Shown piece by piece: positions 1 to 8,491 of a stretch of DNA of 9,910 bases. Within the stretch, counting starts at the first letter, position 1; every line of letters starts with the position of its first letter. The stretch is from positions 1 to 9,910 of the forward strand of contig UQVX01000004.1 of the NCBI GenBank assembly GCA_900544585.1. The letters run 5' to 3'. A program made the translations under genes and the position numbers. Below the pieces are notes generated by a model that worked only from the letters and a program-made list of their open reading frames with translations, did not search any database and was not told the origin of the DNA. Source of the stretch: an uncultured Mycoplasmataceae bacterium. Lineage in GTDB: Bacteria; Bacillota_I; Bacilli_A; Mycoplasmatales; Mycoplasmoidaceae.

Positions 1-1
1 T

Positions 2-505
2 AGAGGAACTGCTGGTAATGCCAATAGTAATGCATTAACAAAAATAGTCTTTAATGTTTATTCTGAAAATCCTAGTGGCACAGATCGTTTTGCTAATATA
101 AATTGGGGACAAGTTGCTAGCATCATGAGTATATTTGCTGGTTCAAAGGATGAAGGAGTGACTAATACATCTCCTTGAGAATTTAATGATTTAAATAGCA
201 GCAATGTTAATACTAAATGAAATGAAAATAATAATATTACTACAATTTCAAATTCAACAACTACTGCAACTAAAAGTTATAATGATACAAAATGAACATA
301 CACTAAAACAAATAGTACAGGAAAAGAAAATGAATCACAAACATTAGCTCAAATAACTGGAAAAATTGGATTTTTTAGAGGATTTTCACCAATTAGTTCA
401 GGAGATAGTACAGGAATAAATTACGGTCGTGCATATGCATTTAATTCAAATGCAAGTAATTTAAAGCAAGTAAAAAATATTGATATTGAAATTAATTTAT
501 ACTAA
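2..505 (+). CDS. Surface-type protein, C-terminal part (5' end outside window)
   Basis: This is an open frame from the window edge to TAA, 167 visible residues, with TGA read as Trp three times (for example 176-178). The protein is rich in Asn, Ser and Thr, with little charge and no membrane segment in the visible part, as is common for mycoplasma surface proteins or lipoproteins. No signal peptide or lipobox can be judged because the N-terminus is missing. It ends in DIEINLY. Blocks such as LTKIVFNV, INWGQVASIMSIF and KWTYTKT recur in the minus-strand protein at the right edge (LTEIVFNV, IDWQKVANIMNIF, NWTYQKT), so the two are paralogues. I do not recognise the family and assign no function; surface location is inferred from composition only. 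A strong terminator follows directly. Confidence 0.75.
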
Positions 506-515
506 GTAATTTTAT

Positions 516-555
516 AAACCCTTTAGCTCCTACGCACTAAAGGGTTTTATTTTTT
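516..555 (+). terminator. Rho-independent terminator of the left surface-type gene
   Basis: A perfect 11-bp stem (AAACCCTTTAG at 516-526 with CTAAAGGGTTT at 537-547) encloses a 10-nt loop and is followed by a T-rich tail at 545-555. It begins 11 nt after the TAA of the upstream gene and separates that gene from the secG transcript. Confidence 0.92.
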
Positions 556-627
556 AAAATAAAATCTTTTAGTAACAACCATATTTTTAATCAATCAAAC
601 TAAATAAATTTTTCAAGCATATTTAAA

Positions 628-635
628 TGTATAAT
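628..635 (+). promoter_or_regulatory. Candidate -10 element of the secG promoter
   Basis: A perfect TATAAT lies at 630-635 and is preceded by TG. It sits 38 nt upstream of the secG start and after the preceding terminator, where a promoter is expected. There is no convincing -35 box: the best match, TTCAAG near 612-617, is weak. Weak -35 boxes are usual in mycoplasmas. TATAAT is frequent by chance in such AT-rich DNA, so the call rests mainly on position. Confidence 0.5.
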
Positions 636-673
636 TTAGTATGTTTGTAGTTTAAAGATAGGAGAAATAAGAT

Positions 674-907
674 ATGTATAATGTTGTAATTATTCTTTGC
701 TCAGTCATTGCAGCGTTGTGCATTATTTTAGGTTTACTACTATCTAAATCTGGATCTAGTTCAGGAATTACTACCATGAGTGGTCAAGACATGGAAATAT
801 TTAAAAAAACCAAAGATAGAGGGTGAATGAAAATATTTCAAATTGTCATGATTTTATGCTCATTTGCATTATTAATCATTGCAATAGTAATGAAATTTGT
901 TTCATAA
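674..907 (+). CDS. secG: Preprotein translocase subunit SecG
   Basis: This 77-residue protein has two hydrophobic helices, about residues 4-23 and 53-74, separated by a short polar Gly/Ser loop (SKSGSSSGI) and a charged stretch. This is the SecG topology and the usual length. SecG is the small accessory subunit of the SecYEG channel in the membrane and helps SecA-driven export. The family is poorly conserved, so the call rests on topology, the conserved Gly/Ser-rich loop, and the position immediately before rnr and smpB, a common Gram-positive arrangement. Trp51 is encoded by TGA (824-826); read with the standard code the gene would appear truncated. A good Shine-Dalgarno (AGGAG, 660-664) lies 9 nt before the ATG. 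The gene heads the apparent secG-rnr-smpB transcript. Confidence 0.88.
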
Positions 908-925
908 GTAATAGCTGAAGTAATC

Positions 926-3085
926 ATGAATAATAATGAGATAAAAAAAATAATTATTAAAACGATTCAAGATGATGGTAATAGAAGGATATTACCTGGC
1001 ATCATAGTTAAAAAAATTACCAATGAATACTACAACATTAACAAAAGATCAATCTTTAACATGATTGATAACATGATTGATAGTGGTGAGCTAAAGCAAT
1101 TAGGCGACAAAGTAATTTTAGGTTATATTGATGCCCCAATTGATATGAGCAAAATCTATCAAGGCACTGTTAGCAATATAACTATTAATAGTGATGCTTT
1201 TATCACTGTTTATGATGACAACCAAAATGTGGCTACAGATTTTTATGTAAACAAAATTCATGTCAATGGTGCTATTAAGGGTGATGTTGTCAAATTTGCA
1301 TTATTGCAAAAAGATGTTTCTTTAAATGATAGAAAAGAAGCAGCTATTTTAGAAATCATTAAAAGACAAAAAGAGACATTTGTTGCAACAATTGAATTAG
1401 ATGATGAATCATATCTAGTTATCCCTGATGACAAGAGGATTTATCTAGATATTATTGTTGATAATTTATCAAACATAAATAATAATGATAAGGTTTTATT
1501 AAAAATTGATAGTTTTGATAATAAGAGTTTATTTACTTCAATTATCAAAACTCTAGGTAATTCTAATAATTCAGGAATAGACATTATGTCTGTTGCTTAT
1601 GAAAATAATGTGCCAATTGAATTTTCAGAAGATGTAATTTTAGAGTCAGAAAAACTAAAATTTAACATTACAAGTAAAGATTTACAAGTAAGAAAAGATA
1701 TTAGAGATAGACAAATAATTACAATTGATCCAGCAACATCTAAAGATTTAGATGATGCTATTTTTGTTAAAAAATTGCCTAATGGTAATTATTTTTTATC
1801 AGTTAGTATTGCCGATGTATCATATTATGTCCAACCAGGAACTAAACTTGATGAATCTGCTTACTCTAGAGGGACATCAGTTTATCTTATTGACCATGTT
1901 ATTCCTATGTTGCCCCATAATATTTCAGACAACTTATGCTCACTAAACCCTCATGAAGATAAAATGACATTAACATGTGATGTAGAAATTAATCATCATG
2001 GTGAAATTATTGACTTCAATGTTTTTCCATCAATTATTAATAATCATCATCGTTTTAGCTATGATGAAGTGAATGAATTATTTGCAAATAATTTTGTTGA
2101 TAATTCTCATAAACTAGATTCTAGTCTTATTGACCAACTAAAAATTGCTAAGGAATTACATTTGATTTTGAGAAAGAAAAAAAGTGATTTAGGTTACATT
2201 GAATTTGATATCAAAGAACCTGTCATCACATTAGATGATCAAGGTAGACCAATTGCAATTGATGTTAAAAAAAGTGGTATTGCCCAAAAAATGATTGAAG
2301 ATTTTATGGTTGTTGCAAATGAAACAGTCACCCTTTTTGCACAAAAAAATAATTTGGATTTCATTTATCGAATTCATGATAAACCAGACTTAAAAAAAAT
2401 TACTACTTTTTTAATTGAAGCTAAAAAACTAGGATTTATTTGTCAATTTGATTACAATAATTTGTCATCAAAAGATTTTTTAGAACTTTTAAAGACAAAT
2501 TCTAATCATCCTGAGTTTAATTTATTTAATAAACTTTTATTGCATGCCATGCAAAAAGCTAAGTATTCCATTGATAATATCGGACACTTTGGACTAGCAT
2601 TAGAAAATTATACTCACTTTACATCACCAATTAGAAGATATGCAGACCTTATTGTACACCGCATTTTTTGGATGTTTATTTTTGCAAAAAATGAATATTC
2701 TGAAAACCAACGTTTTGAGTTAAAACAACAACTAAGTTTAATTGCTGATGAGTGCAATCTGTGCGAAATTAGACAGGTTGAAACTGAACGCAATGTTAAT
2801 GCAATGAAATTTGCAGAGTACATGTCATATCACATAGGTCAAACTTATGAAGGTGTTGTTTCAGCAATTGTTTCATTTGGAATGTTTGTTGAATTACCCA
2901 ACCTAATTGAAGGTTTGGTAATGATTAAAAATATTGGTGATGATTTTTATGTATTCAACCCAGATAATTTAACTTTGATAGGTCAAAAAAGTAACAAAAT
3001 TTATAGCTTAGGAAGTAAAGTAAAAGTACAAGTTATTGGTGCAAATAAACAAGATAGAAAAATAGATTTTAAACTTATTAAATAA
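926..3085 (+). CDS. rnr: Ribonuclease R (3'-5' exoribonuclease, RNB family)
   Basis: This 719-residue cytoplasmic enzyme degrades RNA processively from the 3' end, including structured RNA. Visible domains are an N-terminal winged-helix-like region (about 5-70), cold-shock-type OB folds (about 77-240), the RNB catalytic domain, and a C-terminal S1 domain (about 640-718). The active-site motif DPATSKDLDD gives metal-binding Asp268, Asp274, Asp276 and Asp277. The conserved THFTSPIRRYADLIVHR segment lies further downstream in the RNB domain. It is shorter than the E. coli enzyme (813 residues) because it lacks the long basic tail, as in other mycoplasmas, where RNase R is known as the main 3' exonuclease. 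The ATG is 18 nt after the secG stop with only a weak GAAG upstream, so translational coupling to secG is plausible. It functions with SmpB and tmRNA in clearing non-stop mRNA. Confidence 0.97.
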   Translation: MNNNEIKKIIIKTIQDDGNRRILPGIIVKKITNEYYNINKRSIFNMIDNMIDSGELKQLGDKVILGYIDAPIDMSKIYQGTVSNITINSDAFITVYDDNQNVATDFYVNKIHVNGAIKGDVVKFALLQKDVSLNDRKEAAILEIIKRQKETFVATIELDDESYLVIPDDKRIYLDIIVDNLSNINNNDKVLLKIDSFDNKSLFTSIIKTLGNSNNSGIDIMSVAYENNVPIEFSEDVILESEKLKFNITSKDLQVRKDIRDRQIITIDPATSKDLDDAIFVKKLPNGNYFLSVSIADVSYYVQPGTKLDESAYSRGTSVYLIDHVIPMLPHNISDNLCSLNPHEDKMTLTCDVEINHHGEIIDFNVFPSIINNHHRFSYDEVNELFANNFVDNSHKLDSSLIDQLKIAKELHLILRKKKSDLGYIEFDIKEPVITLDDQGRPIAIDVKKSGIAQKMIEDFMVVANETVTLFAQKNNLDFIYRIHDKPDLKKITTFLIEAKKLGFICQFDYNNLSSKDFLELLKTNSNHPEFNLFNKLLLHAMQKAKYSIDNIGHFGLALENYTHFTSPIRRYADLIVHRIFWMFIFAKNEYSENQRFELKQQLSLIADECNLCEIRQVETERNVNAMKFAEYMSYHIGQTYEGVVSAIVSFGMFVELPNLIEGLVMIKNIGDDFYVFNPDNLTLIGQKSNKIYSLGSKVKVQVIGANKQDRKIDFKLIK

Positions 3086-3168
3086 TTTTTTATTTATTGG
3101 TTTAGTTTTTAAAGCAAAAAAATCTAAAGTGCTAAAATTAATAATGTTTATTAACAAATTTCATTACT

Positions 3169-3603
3169 ATGGCTCTTATTTCTAATAAGAATATTTATAG
3201 AAATTATGAAATCATTGATGAGTATGAGTGTGGGTTAGTTTTAACAGGTACAGAAGTTAAATCGTTAGCGCATTCACAAGCATCTATCAATGATTCATAT
3301 ATCACTTTTATTAAAGGTGAAGCATTTGTTCTAAACATGCATATTAAGCCATTTGAACAAGGCAATATGTTTAATGTTGATCCATATAGGACTCGGAAAA
3401 TTTTGTTGCATCGTAGTGAAATTAATAAAATTTCTTTCCAAATTCAAAAGGATGGTTTGACAGTTGTACCTGTTAAGGCATATTGAAAAAACAATTGCAT
3501 TAAGCTTTTAATTGCAGTTGCTAAAGGAAAAAAACTTTATGATAAACGAGAAGATATTAAGAGAAAAGATATTAATCGTCAAATCTTGAAAAGTATTTAT
3601 TAG
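3169..3603 (+). CDS. smpB: SsrA (tmRNA)-binding protein SmpB
   Basis: This 144-residue protein has the usual SmpB length. SmpB binds tmRNA and brings it to ribosomes stalled on mRNA lacking a stop codon. Family hallmarks are NYEIIDEYECGLVLTGTEVKSL near the N-terminus, the HIKPFEQGNMFNVDPYRTRKLL-type segment (here RKILLH) mid-protein, and the basic tail GKKLYDKREDIKRKD, which occupies the decoding site in known structures. The TGA at 3484-3486 is Trp106; the real stop is TAG at 3601. The start has no clear Shine-Dalgarno. It follows rnr by an 83-nt AT-rich gap with a TAAAAT at 3133-3138 that could be a separate promoter, a weak inference. No tmRNA gene is visible in the window. Confidence 0.97.
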
Positions 3604-3615
3604 AAGGGACAAGCT

Positions 3616-5448
3616 ATGTGATATGTAGTTAAAAAAGTGCTAAATAAAAAGTACTGACTATACATTTTGTTGCTTGTGCTTATTTTGTTAGGGCAAGTAG
3701 CAACTGAAATTTTATTACCAATTTCTCTTGTTCAACTAACTGAGCAAGCACAATTAGCAGCATATAAACAAATTAGCACCTCTGTCGCACTAGCAAATGT
3801 TGGTGCACTAGCTGGTTTAATGACTGGGCTGTGTGTTATTTTTTTGCTATGTGGTGGTTCTGCTGGGTTATTAAGCAGTTGATTAGGTTCTAAAATTTGT
3901 GGCGACATTAGACTTAAGCTATATCGTAAAATCCAAGACCTATCATTCGCTGATATCGATGGATTTAAAACAACATCTCTTGTTACAAGATTAACAACAG
4001 ATGTTGAAGCAATTCAAAATGCATTATTTATGATTTTCCGGGTAGGATCAAGATCAATTTTCTTATTTATTGGTGGATTAGTTGCAACCATTGTTATTTC
4101 AGTTAATCCAAATTTAAGAATTTTACCAAACTTAGGGGGGGCAACAGAAGCTACTGCTCCTATTGGTGATTTATGGTTTTTAGTACCATTAATTCTATTT
4201 GTAATTAGTATGATAATGTTTGGATTGTTATTGATTATTTTAGTTAAATCATCAAAACAATATAAACTTGCAAAATATGCTATTGATGACACTAATAGTG
4301 TTATGAGAGAAAATATTTTAGGTGTAAGAGTTGTTAAATCATTTAATCTTCAAGATGATCAAGTTAGAAGATTTCAAATTGCAAATGAAAAGTTAAGAAA
4401 AACAAGTGAAAAATCATTCATTATTTCGATGTGAATGTTCCCAATTACCAACTTAATCATGAGTTGAGCAATTGTTTTAACAATTTGAGTGGGAATTGCT
4501 GCCAAAGCAATGGATATTGCTAAAGTTGGGGCAATCATGTCTGTAACATCATTAATTCTTTTTGGAATGGTTATTTTAATTAATGTAATTCTTCAAATTG
4601 GAAATGCATTAGGGTCATGTAAAAGAATTAGAGAAGTGCTTGATACTGAACCATCAATCAAATTTAAAGAAAATGGTTTGAACATTGAAAAACCAATCAT
4701 TAAATTTGATAATGTTAACTTTAAATACAATGAAACTGGTGAATATGTTTTAAAAGACATTAATTTAGCAATTAATGAAGATGAAACAATTGGAATTATT
4801 GGTGCAACAGGTAGCGGTAAATCTACATTTGTATCTTTAATTACTAGAATGTATGATGTAAAAGAAGGTAATTTACTAATTTCAGGTCATGATATTAAAG
4901 ATATTGATAAACATGATTTGAGACATAAAATTGCTTTATCACCACAAAGAGTAACATTGTTTAGTGGAACTATTGCATCAAATTTAAGATATGGTAAATC
5001 TGATGCCACACTTAAAGAAATGGAATTTGCTGCCAAAGGTGCTCAGGCATATGAATTTATTATGCAAAAAGAAAATAAGTTTGACACACAAGTAGAACAA
5101 CGGGGACGTAACTTCTCTGGTGGTCAACAACAAAGAATATCAATTGCTAGAGCTTTAATTAAAAATCCTAAAATTTTGATTCTAGATTCATCAACATCTG
5201 CCTTGGATATGATTACTGAAAAGAAAGTAAATGAATATATCAAAGAAACTAATAAAGGTCGAACAACAATTGTTATTAGTCAAAGAATTTCAGGGGTAAG
5301 AAGTGCAGACAGAATTCTTGTTTTTGAAAAAGGAAAAATTGTTGGTGATGGTAGTCACCATGAATTATTAAGAAATAATGCTATATATCGTGAAATAGCT
5401 ATTTCACAATTAGGAATGGAGGGTGTAGAAAATGAACTTAACCAATAA
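3616..5448 (+). CDS. ABC exporter half-transporter, subunit with degenerate catalytic site
   Basis: This is a 610-residue type IV (MsbA/LmrA-like) half-transporter with six predicted membrane helices in the first 340 residues and a C-terminal ATPase domain. ATPase motifs are Walker A GATGSGKST (396-404), Q-loop Gln444, signature FSGGQ (500-504), and Walker B ILILD ending at Asp524. The residue after Asp524 is Ser525 rather than the catalytic Glu, and the H-loop position is Gln556 (ISQRIS) instead of His. These substitutions mark the non-hydrolysing half of heterodimeric exporters such as TM287/288. Six TGA codons (3619, 3655, 3880, 4432, 4465, 4486) read as Trp; with the standard code the gene would look broken into fragments. 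The Shine-Dalgarno GAAGGG (3603-3608) overlaps the smpB stop. A G7 tract lies at 4135-4141. The substrate is unknown; related pairs are often labelled multidrug or lipid exporters. Confidence 0.95.
5418..5423 (+). promoter_or_regulatory. Strong Shine-Dalgarno for the second ABC subunit
   Basis: GGAGGG lies inside the end of the first ABC gene, 8 nt before the ATG at 5432. It decides the start of the second subunit, which overlaps the first gene by 17 nt, and points to coupled, near-equal synthesis of the two partners. Confidence 0.8.
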
Positions 5449-7621
5449 TAAATCTAAGCACCACCCAATTAATGCTAAATTGGCAAAAGAGTATCAATCA
5501 TTAATCGAAAATGACTTAGGCAAATTTTTAGAAATGATTGATAATGCCCAAGTTGATGTTGATAGTCTTACTCCCCAACAACATAAGATTGTCAATAAAT
5601 ATCGCTCTAAATTAATGAGAAAATCAACAATTAGTACTACTAAAGCACTATGACAATATATGATGATGTACAAACCATCAGTGATCTTTGTTTTACTTGT
5701 TACATTGTTATCAGTTACTTTCAACTGTTTAGCTGCATTTGCATTGGTTTATTTAACTAATGCACTTGGTAAAATTCAAATCGATTTAAAACCAATGGGT
5801 CAATTAACTAATCCAACTGATTCCAGTTGGTTTGGAACATTCTCAGCAGTAGCTGGAGTAATATTAGCTTTCTATTTTGTGTTTGCATTTGGAATGTGAG
5901 CACAAACGAGAGTGATGGCAATTGTATCCCAAAAAGTTGGATATAAAATTAGAGAAGATTTATTCAATAAAATTCAAAAATTACCAGTTAAATATTTTGA
6001 CCAAAATTCATCTGGTGATTTGATGTCAAAATTCACAAATGACATTAACAATATTACAGATATGTTTTCACAAAACTCTGCTGTTGTTTTAAATGGAGTA
6101 GTGACAATTGTAGCAATGTTAATCTCAATGTTTTTGTTGAGCCCATATTTAACATTAATCTTGTTGGCATTCTTACCATTTATGATTATTCCTGCTTATG
6201 TGCTTTCCAAAAAATCACAACCATTATTCTCTAGAGCCCAAAGAACATTAGGGGAAGTTAATGGTTATATTGAAGAAATGATTTCGGGACAAAGTGTTAT
6301 TACTTTGTATGATCAAAATGAAAATGTTGTAGAAAGTTTTAATAAATATAACAAAAAATTAGTTACTATGACTTTTAAAGGTCAAGGTGTAACATCCGTA
6401 ATATTACCTCACTTCATTATGTACTTAAACTTAACTAATGCGATTATGTGGGTGATTGGAATTGTGTTTTCAATCAATAAAGTTGGAGTTGGATTCCACG
6501 GAATTGATTTAGTTAATATTGCAAATTTAATGTCTGCACCAACAGGTGGTAGTGCTGCATTAGATGCTGATGCATTGGCAATTATTTCTGGTGTATCATT
6601 AACAGCTGCATTCTCAATGATGGCTCGTAATTTCTTATTACCATTCACACAAATTGGCGGAATTGCAAATATGTTTATGATGGCATTAGCAGGTGCTGAT
6701 AGAGCATTGAAAGTTTTCAACGAAGTTGAAGAAATTAATGAATGTGAAAGATTAATTCTTAATATTTCAGAATTGATGTTAGATAATACTTCTGTGCCAA
6801 GTTTGCAAGAAGAAGAAAGTATTAAAGTTGAAATTGATGGCAAATTACAAAAAATTAATGACTTACCACATACAGTAGAAACTAATAGTAGTATTAAAGT
6901 TAAAGACTTAAACTTTGGTTACTATGATTACAAACAAATTTTATTTGATGTTAATATTGACGTTAAAAAGGGTCAAACAATTGCCATTGTTGGACCAACG
7001 GGATCTGGTAAATCAACATTTATCAACTTACTAACAAAATTCTATGACATTAAAACAGGTGATATCTTATTTGGAAATAGAATTTCAATTAAGGATATTA
7101 CAAAAGAGTCAATTAGAAATAATGTTTCAATTGTTCTACAAGATACATTCTTATTTAATGAATCAATTAAAGATAACATTAGATATGGAAATATGGATGC
7201 AAGTGATGAACAAATCATTAAAGCTGCTAAAACAGCTAATGCTCATAACTTCATTATGCAGTTACCAAATGGATATGACACAATTTTAAATGACAATGGA
7301 GAGGATTTATCTCATGGTCAAAGACAGCTTCTAGCAATTGCTAGAGCAATCTTATCGCCTTCTAATTTATTAATTCTAGATGAAGCAACATCTTCAATTG
7401 ATACTAAGACTGAAGCTGAAATTCAATCAGCAATGATGCGCTTAATGGAAAATAAAACATCATTTGTAATTGCCCACCGTTTATCAACAATTCAAAATGC
7501 CGACCAAATTTTAGTAATTAAAGATGGTCACATTATTGAACGTGGTACACATGCAGAATTATTAGAATACAAAGGTTTTTATTACAGTCTATATAATTCG
7601 CAATTCTATGAAGAAGAATAG
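5432..7621 (+). CDS. ABC exporter half-transporter, catalytically competent partner subunit
   Basis: This 729-residue half-transporter has a hydrophilic N-terminal extension of about 80 residues, six membrane helices (the first about 84-107), and a C-terminal ATPase domain. Motifs are Walker A GPTGSGKST (521-529), signature LSHGQ (626-630, with His replacing the first Gly of LSGGQ), Walker B LILDE with Asp650 and catalytic Glu651, and H-loop His682. This complements the upstream subunit. Its Walker motifs pair with the intact FSGGQ of the partner to make the working site, while its altered signature faces the partner's defective Walker B. It is longer than the usual 580-600 residues because of the N-terminal extension, a probable extracytoplasmic loop insertion around residues 355-385, and a polar insert of about 60 residues (roughly 430-490) between membrane and ATPase domains. 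TGA at 5651 and 5897 encode Trp. Substrate unknown. Confidence 0.95.
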
Positions 7622-7640
7622 AAAAAATTAGATAGAATAA

Positions 7641-7792
7641 TATGTGCACTCAGCAATTTTATATTGAGTTTAATTAGTACATAACATTTATGTTTAGGAA
7701 GTAAGCCATGCTGAAACGCTCTGAACCCTTTAGTATGTAATAATAACTCAAGAATAAAATCACTTTGTGTATTCATAAAATACAAACAAAGG
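7641..7792 (+). promoter_or_regulatory. Structured rpsD leader, candidate S4 autoregulatory element
   Basis: The 185-nt spacer before rpsD contains a G+C-richer block (about 7702-7728) unlike its surroundings and several complementary segments. A long helix can form: 7664-7670 with 7745-7751, 7673-7676 with 7741-7744, and 7678-7683 with 7734-7739, enclosing the G+C-richer block. An alternative upstream hairpin (7641-7647 with 7677-7683, and 7648-7652 with 7665-7669) uses the same strands, so the two folds exclude each other. A third hairpin (7763-7773 with 7779-7791, 2-nt bulge) covers most of the AAAGG Shine-Dalgarno. Ribosomal protein S4 represses its own mRNA in E. coli and Bacillus; that this leader does the same is inference. 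Folding was judged by eye only. Confidence 0.55.
7763..7791 (+). promoter_or_regulatory. rpsD: Hairpin sequestering the rpsD Shine-Dalgarno
   Basis: CTTTGT (7763-7768) pairs with ACAAAG (7786-7791), and GTATT (7769-7773) pairs with AATAC (7779-7783), leaving a 2-nt bulge (7784-7785) and a 5-nt loop. The right arm contains AAAG of the AAAGG ribosome-binding site at 7788-7792. Formation of this hairpin would reduce rpsD translation. Confidence 0.55.
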
Positions 7793-7806
7793 TAAAAATT
7801 TAAGAT

Positions 7807-8409
7807 ATGCGTTACACAGGTAGTATTTATCGTAAATCAAGAAAATTAGGATTTTCTTTATTAGAAAATAATAAAGAATTCTCTAAAGGTAAAAAAAGAT
7901 CAACACGTCCAGGCCAACACGGTGCAAAACGTGTTAAGCTAACAAACTATGGACAACAATTGAATGAAAAACAAAAACTTATGTTTTTGTATGGAATGAA
8001 TGATCGCCAATTCCGTAGATTCTTTATTATTGCAAAAAAACATAAAGGGGCCACAACTCTTAACTTATTGAGAGTTCTAGAAGCAAGACTAGATTCTTTA
8101 GTTTATCGTGCAGCCTTAGCTCCTACAAGACGTAGTGCTAGACAATTAGTTACTCACGGACACGTCCTAGTTAATGGTAAAAAAGTTAACATCCCTTCAA
8201 TTATTCTTAATGTAGGGGATAAAATTAGCATTGCTGAAAGTGCAAAATCATTACCATTAGTGGCAGATGTTAAATCTAGTCCTGCTGAATTCATTAAATT
8301 AGACAAAAACAATTTGATTGCTGAATTCACAAGAGTTCCTGAAAGAGAAGAATTACCTGAAGGAATTAATGAATCACACGTTGTTGAATGATTCAACCGT
8401 CTCCTATAA
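7807..8409 (+). CDS. rpsD: 30S ribosomal protein S4
   Basis: This 200-residue protein has the usual S4 length. S4 binds the 5' domain of 16S rRNA early in small-subunit assembly and shapes the decoding region. Landmarks are MRYTGSIYRKSRKLG at the N-terminus, RPGQHGAKR near residues 36-44, and the S4 RNA-binding domain (about 92-155) containing LEARLDSLVYRAAL and ARQLVTHGHVLVNGKKV. The N-terminal region has no cysteines, so this is the zinc-free form. TGA at 8389-8391 is Trp, which restores the conserved end VVEWFNRLL; the stop is TAA at 8407. The Shine-Dalgarno AAAGG (7788-7792) is a rather long 14 nt from the ATG and lies in a hairpin. The gene appears to be monocistronic, with its own leader and terminator. 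Confidence 0.98.
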
Positions 8410-8451
8410 TATATTATTTATTCAATTACAAAACAACACCTAATAAACATG

Positions 8452-8491
8452 AACATGAAATTTAGACAAAATCCAAATTTCATGTTTTTTT
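8452..8491 (+). terminator. Rho-independent terminator of rpsD
   Basis: A perfect 12-bp stem (AACATGAAATTT at 8452-8463 with AAATTTCATGTT at 8475-8486) with an 11-nt loop is followed by T5 at 8487-8491. It lies 42 nt after the rpsD stop. Its T tail overlaps the stop codon of the minus-strand transposase relic. Confidence 0.92.

Noticed and set aside
4014..4292. Minus-strand open frame inside the first ABC gene
   Set aside because: It is antisense to membrane-helix coding sequence that is clearly part of the ABC transporter, with no ribosome-binding site or recognisable motifs.
6409..6843. Minus-strand open frame of 144 codons inside the second ABC gene
   Set aside because: The plus strand encodes the transporter continuously here; the antisense frame has no family resemblance.
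7592..7597. Perfect TATAAT just before the end of the second ABC gene, as an rpsD promoter
   Set aside because: It is inside coding sequence with no usable -35 box, and chance occurrence is high. A TAGAAT at 7633-7638 is equally possible, so I assign neither.
7695..7735. G+C-richer block before rpsD as a free-standing RNA such as SRP RNA
   Set aside because: A GGAAG run recalls the SRP RNA loop, but the matching stem and remaining conserved bases are missing; a leader structure for rpsD fits better.
3486..8391. Apparent premature stops in smpB, both ABC genes and rpsD suggesting pseudogenes or split genes
   Set aside because: All are TGA at positions where Trp fits the family or where the same frame continues with conserved motifs; code 4 explains them without any frameshift.
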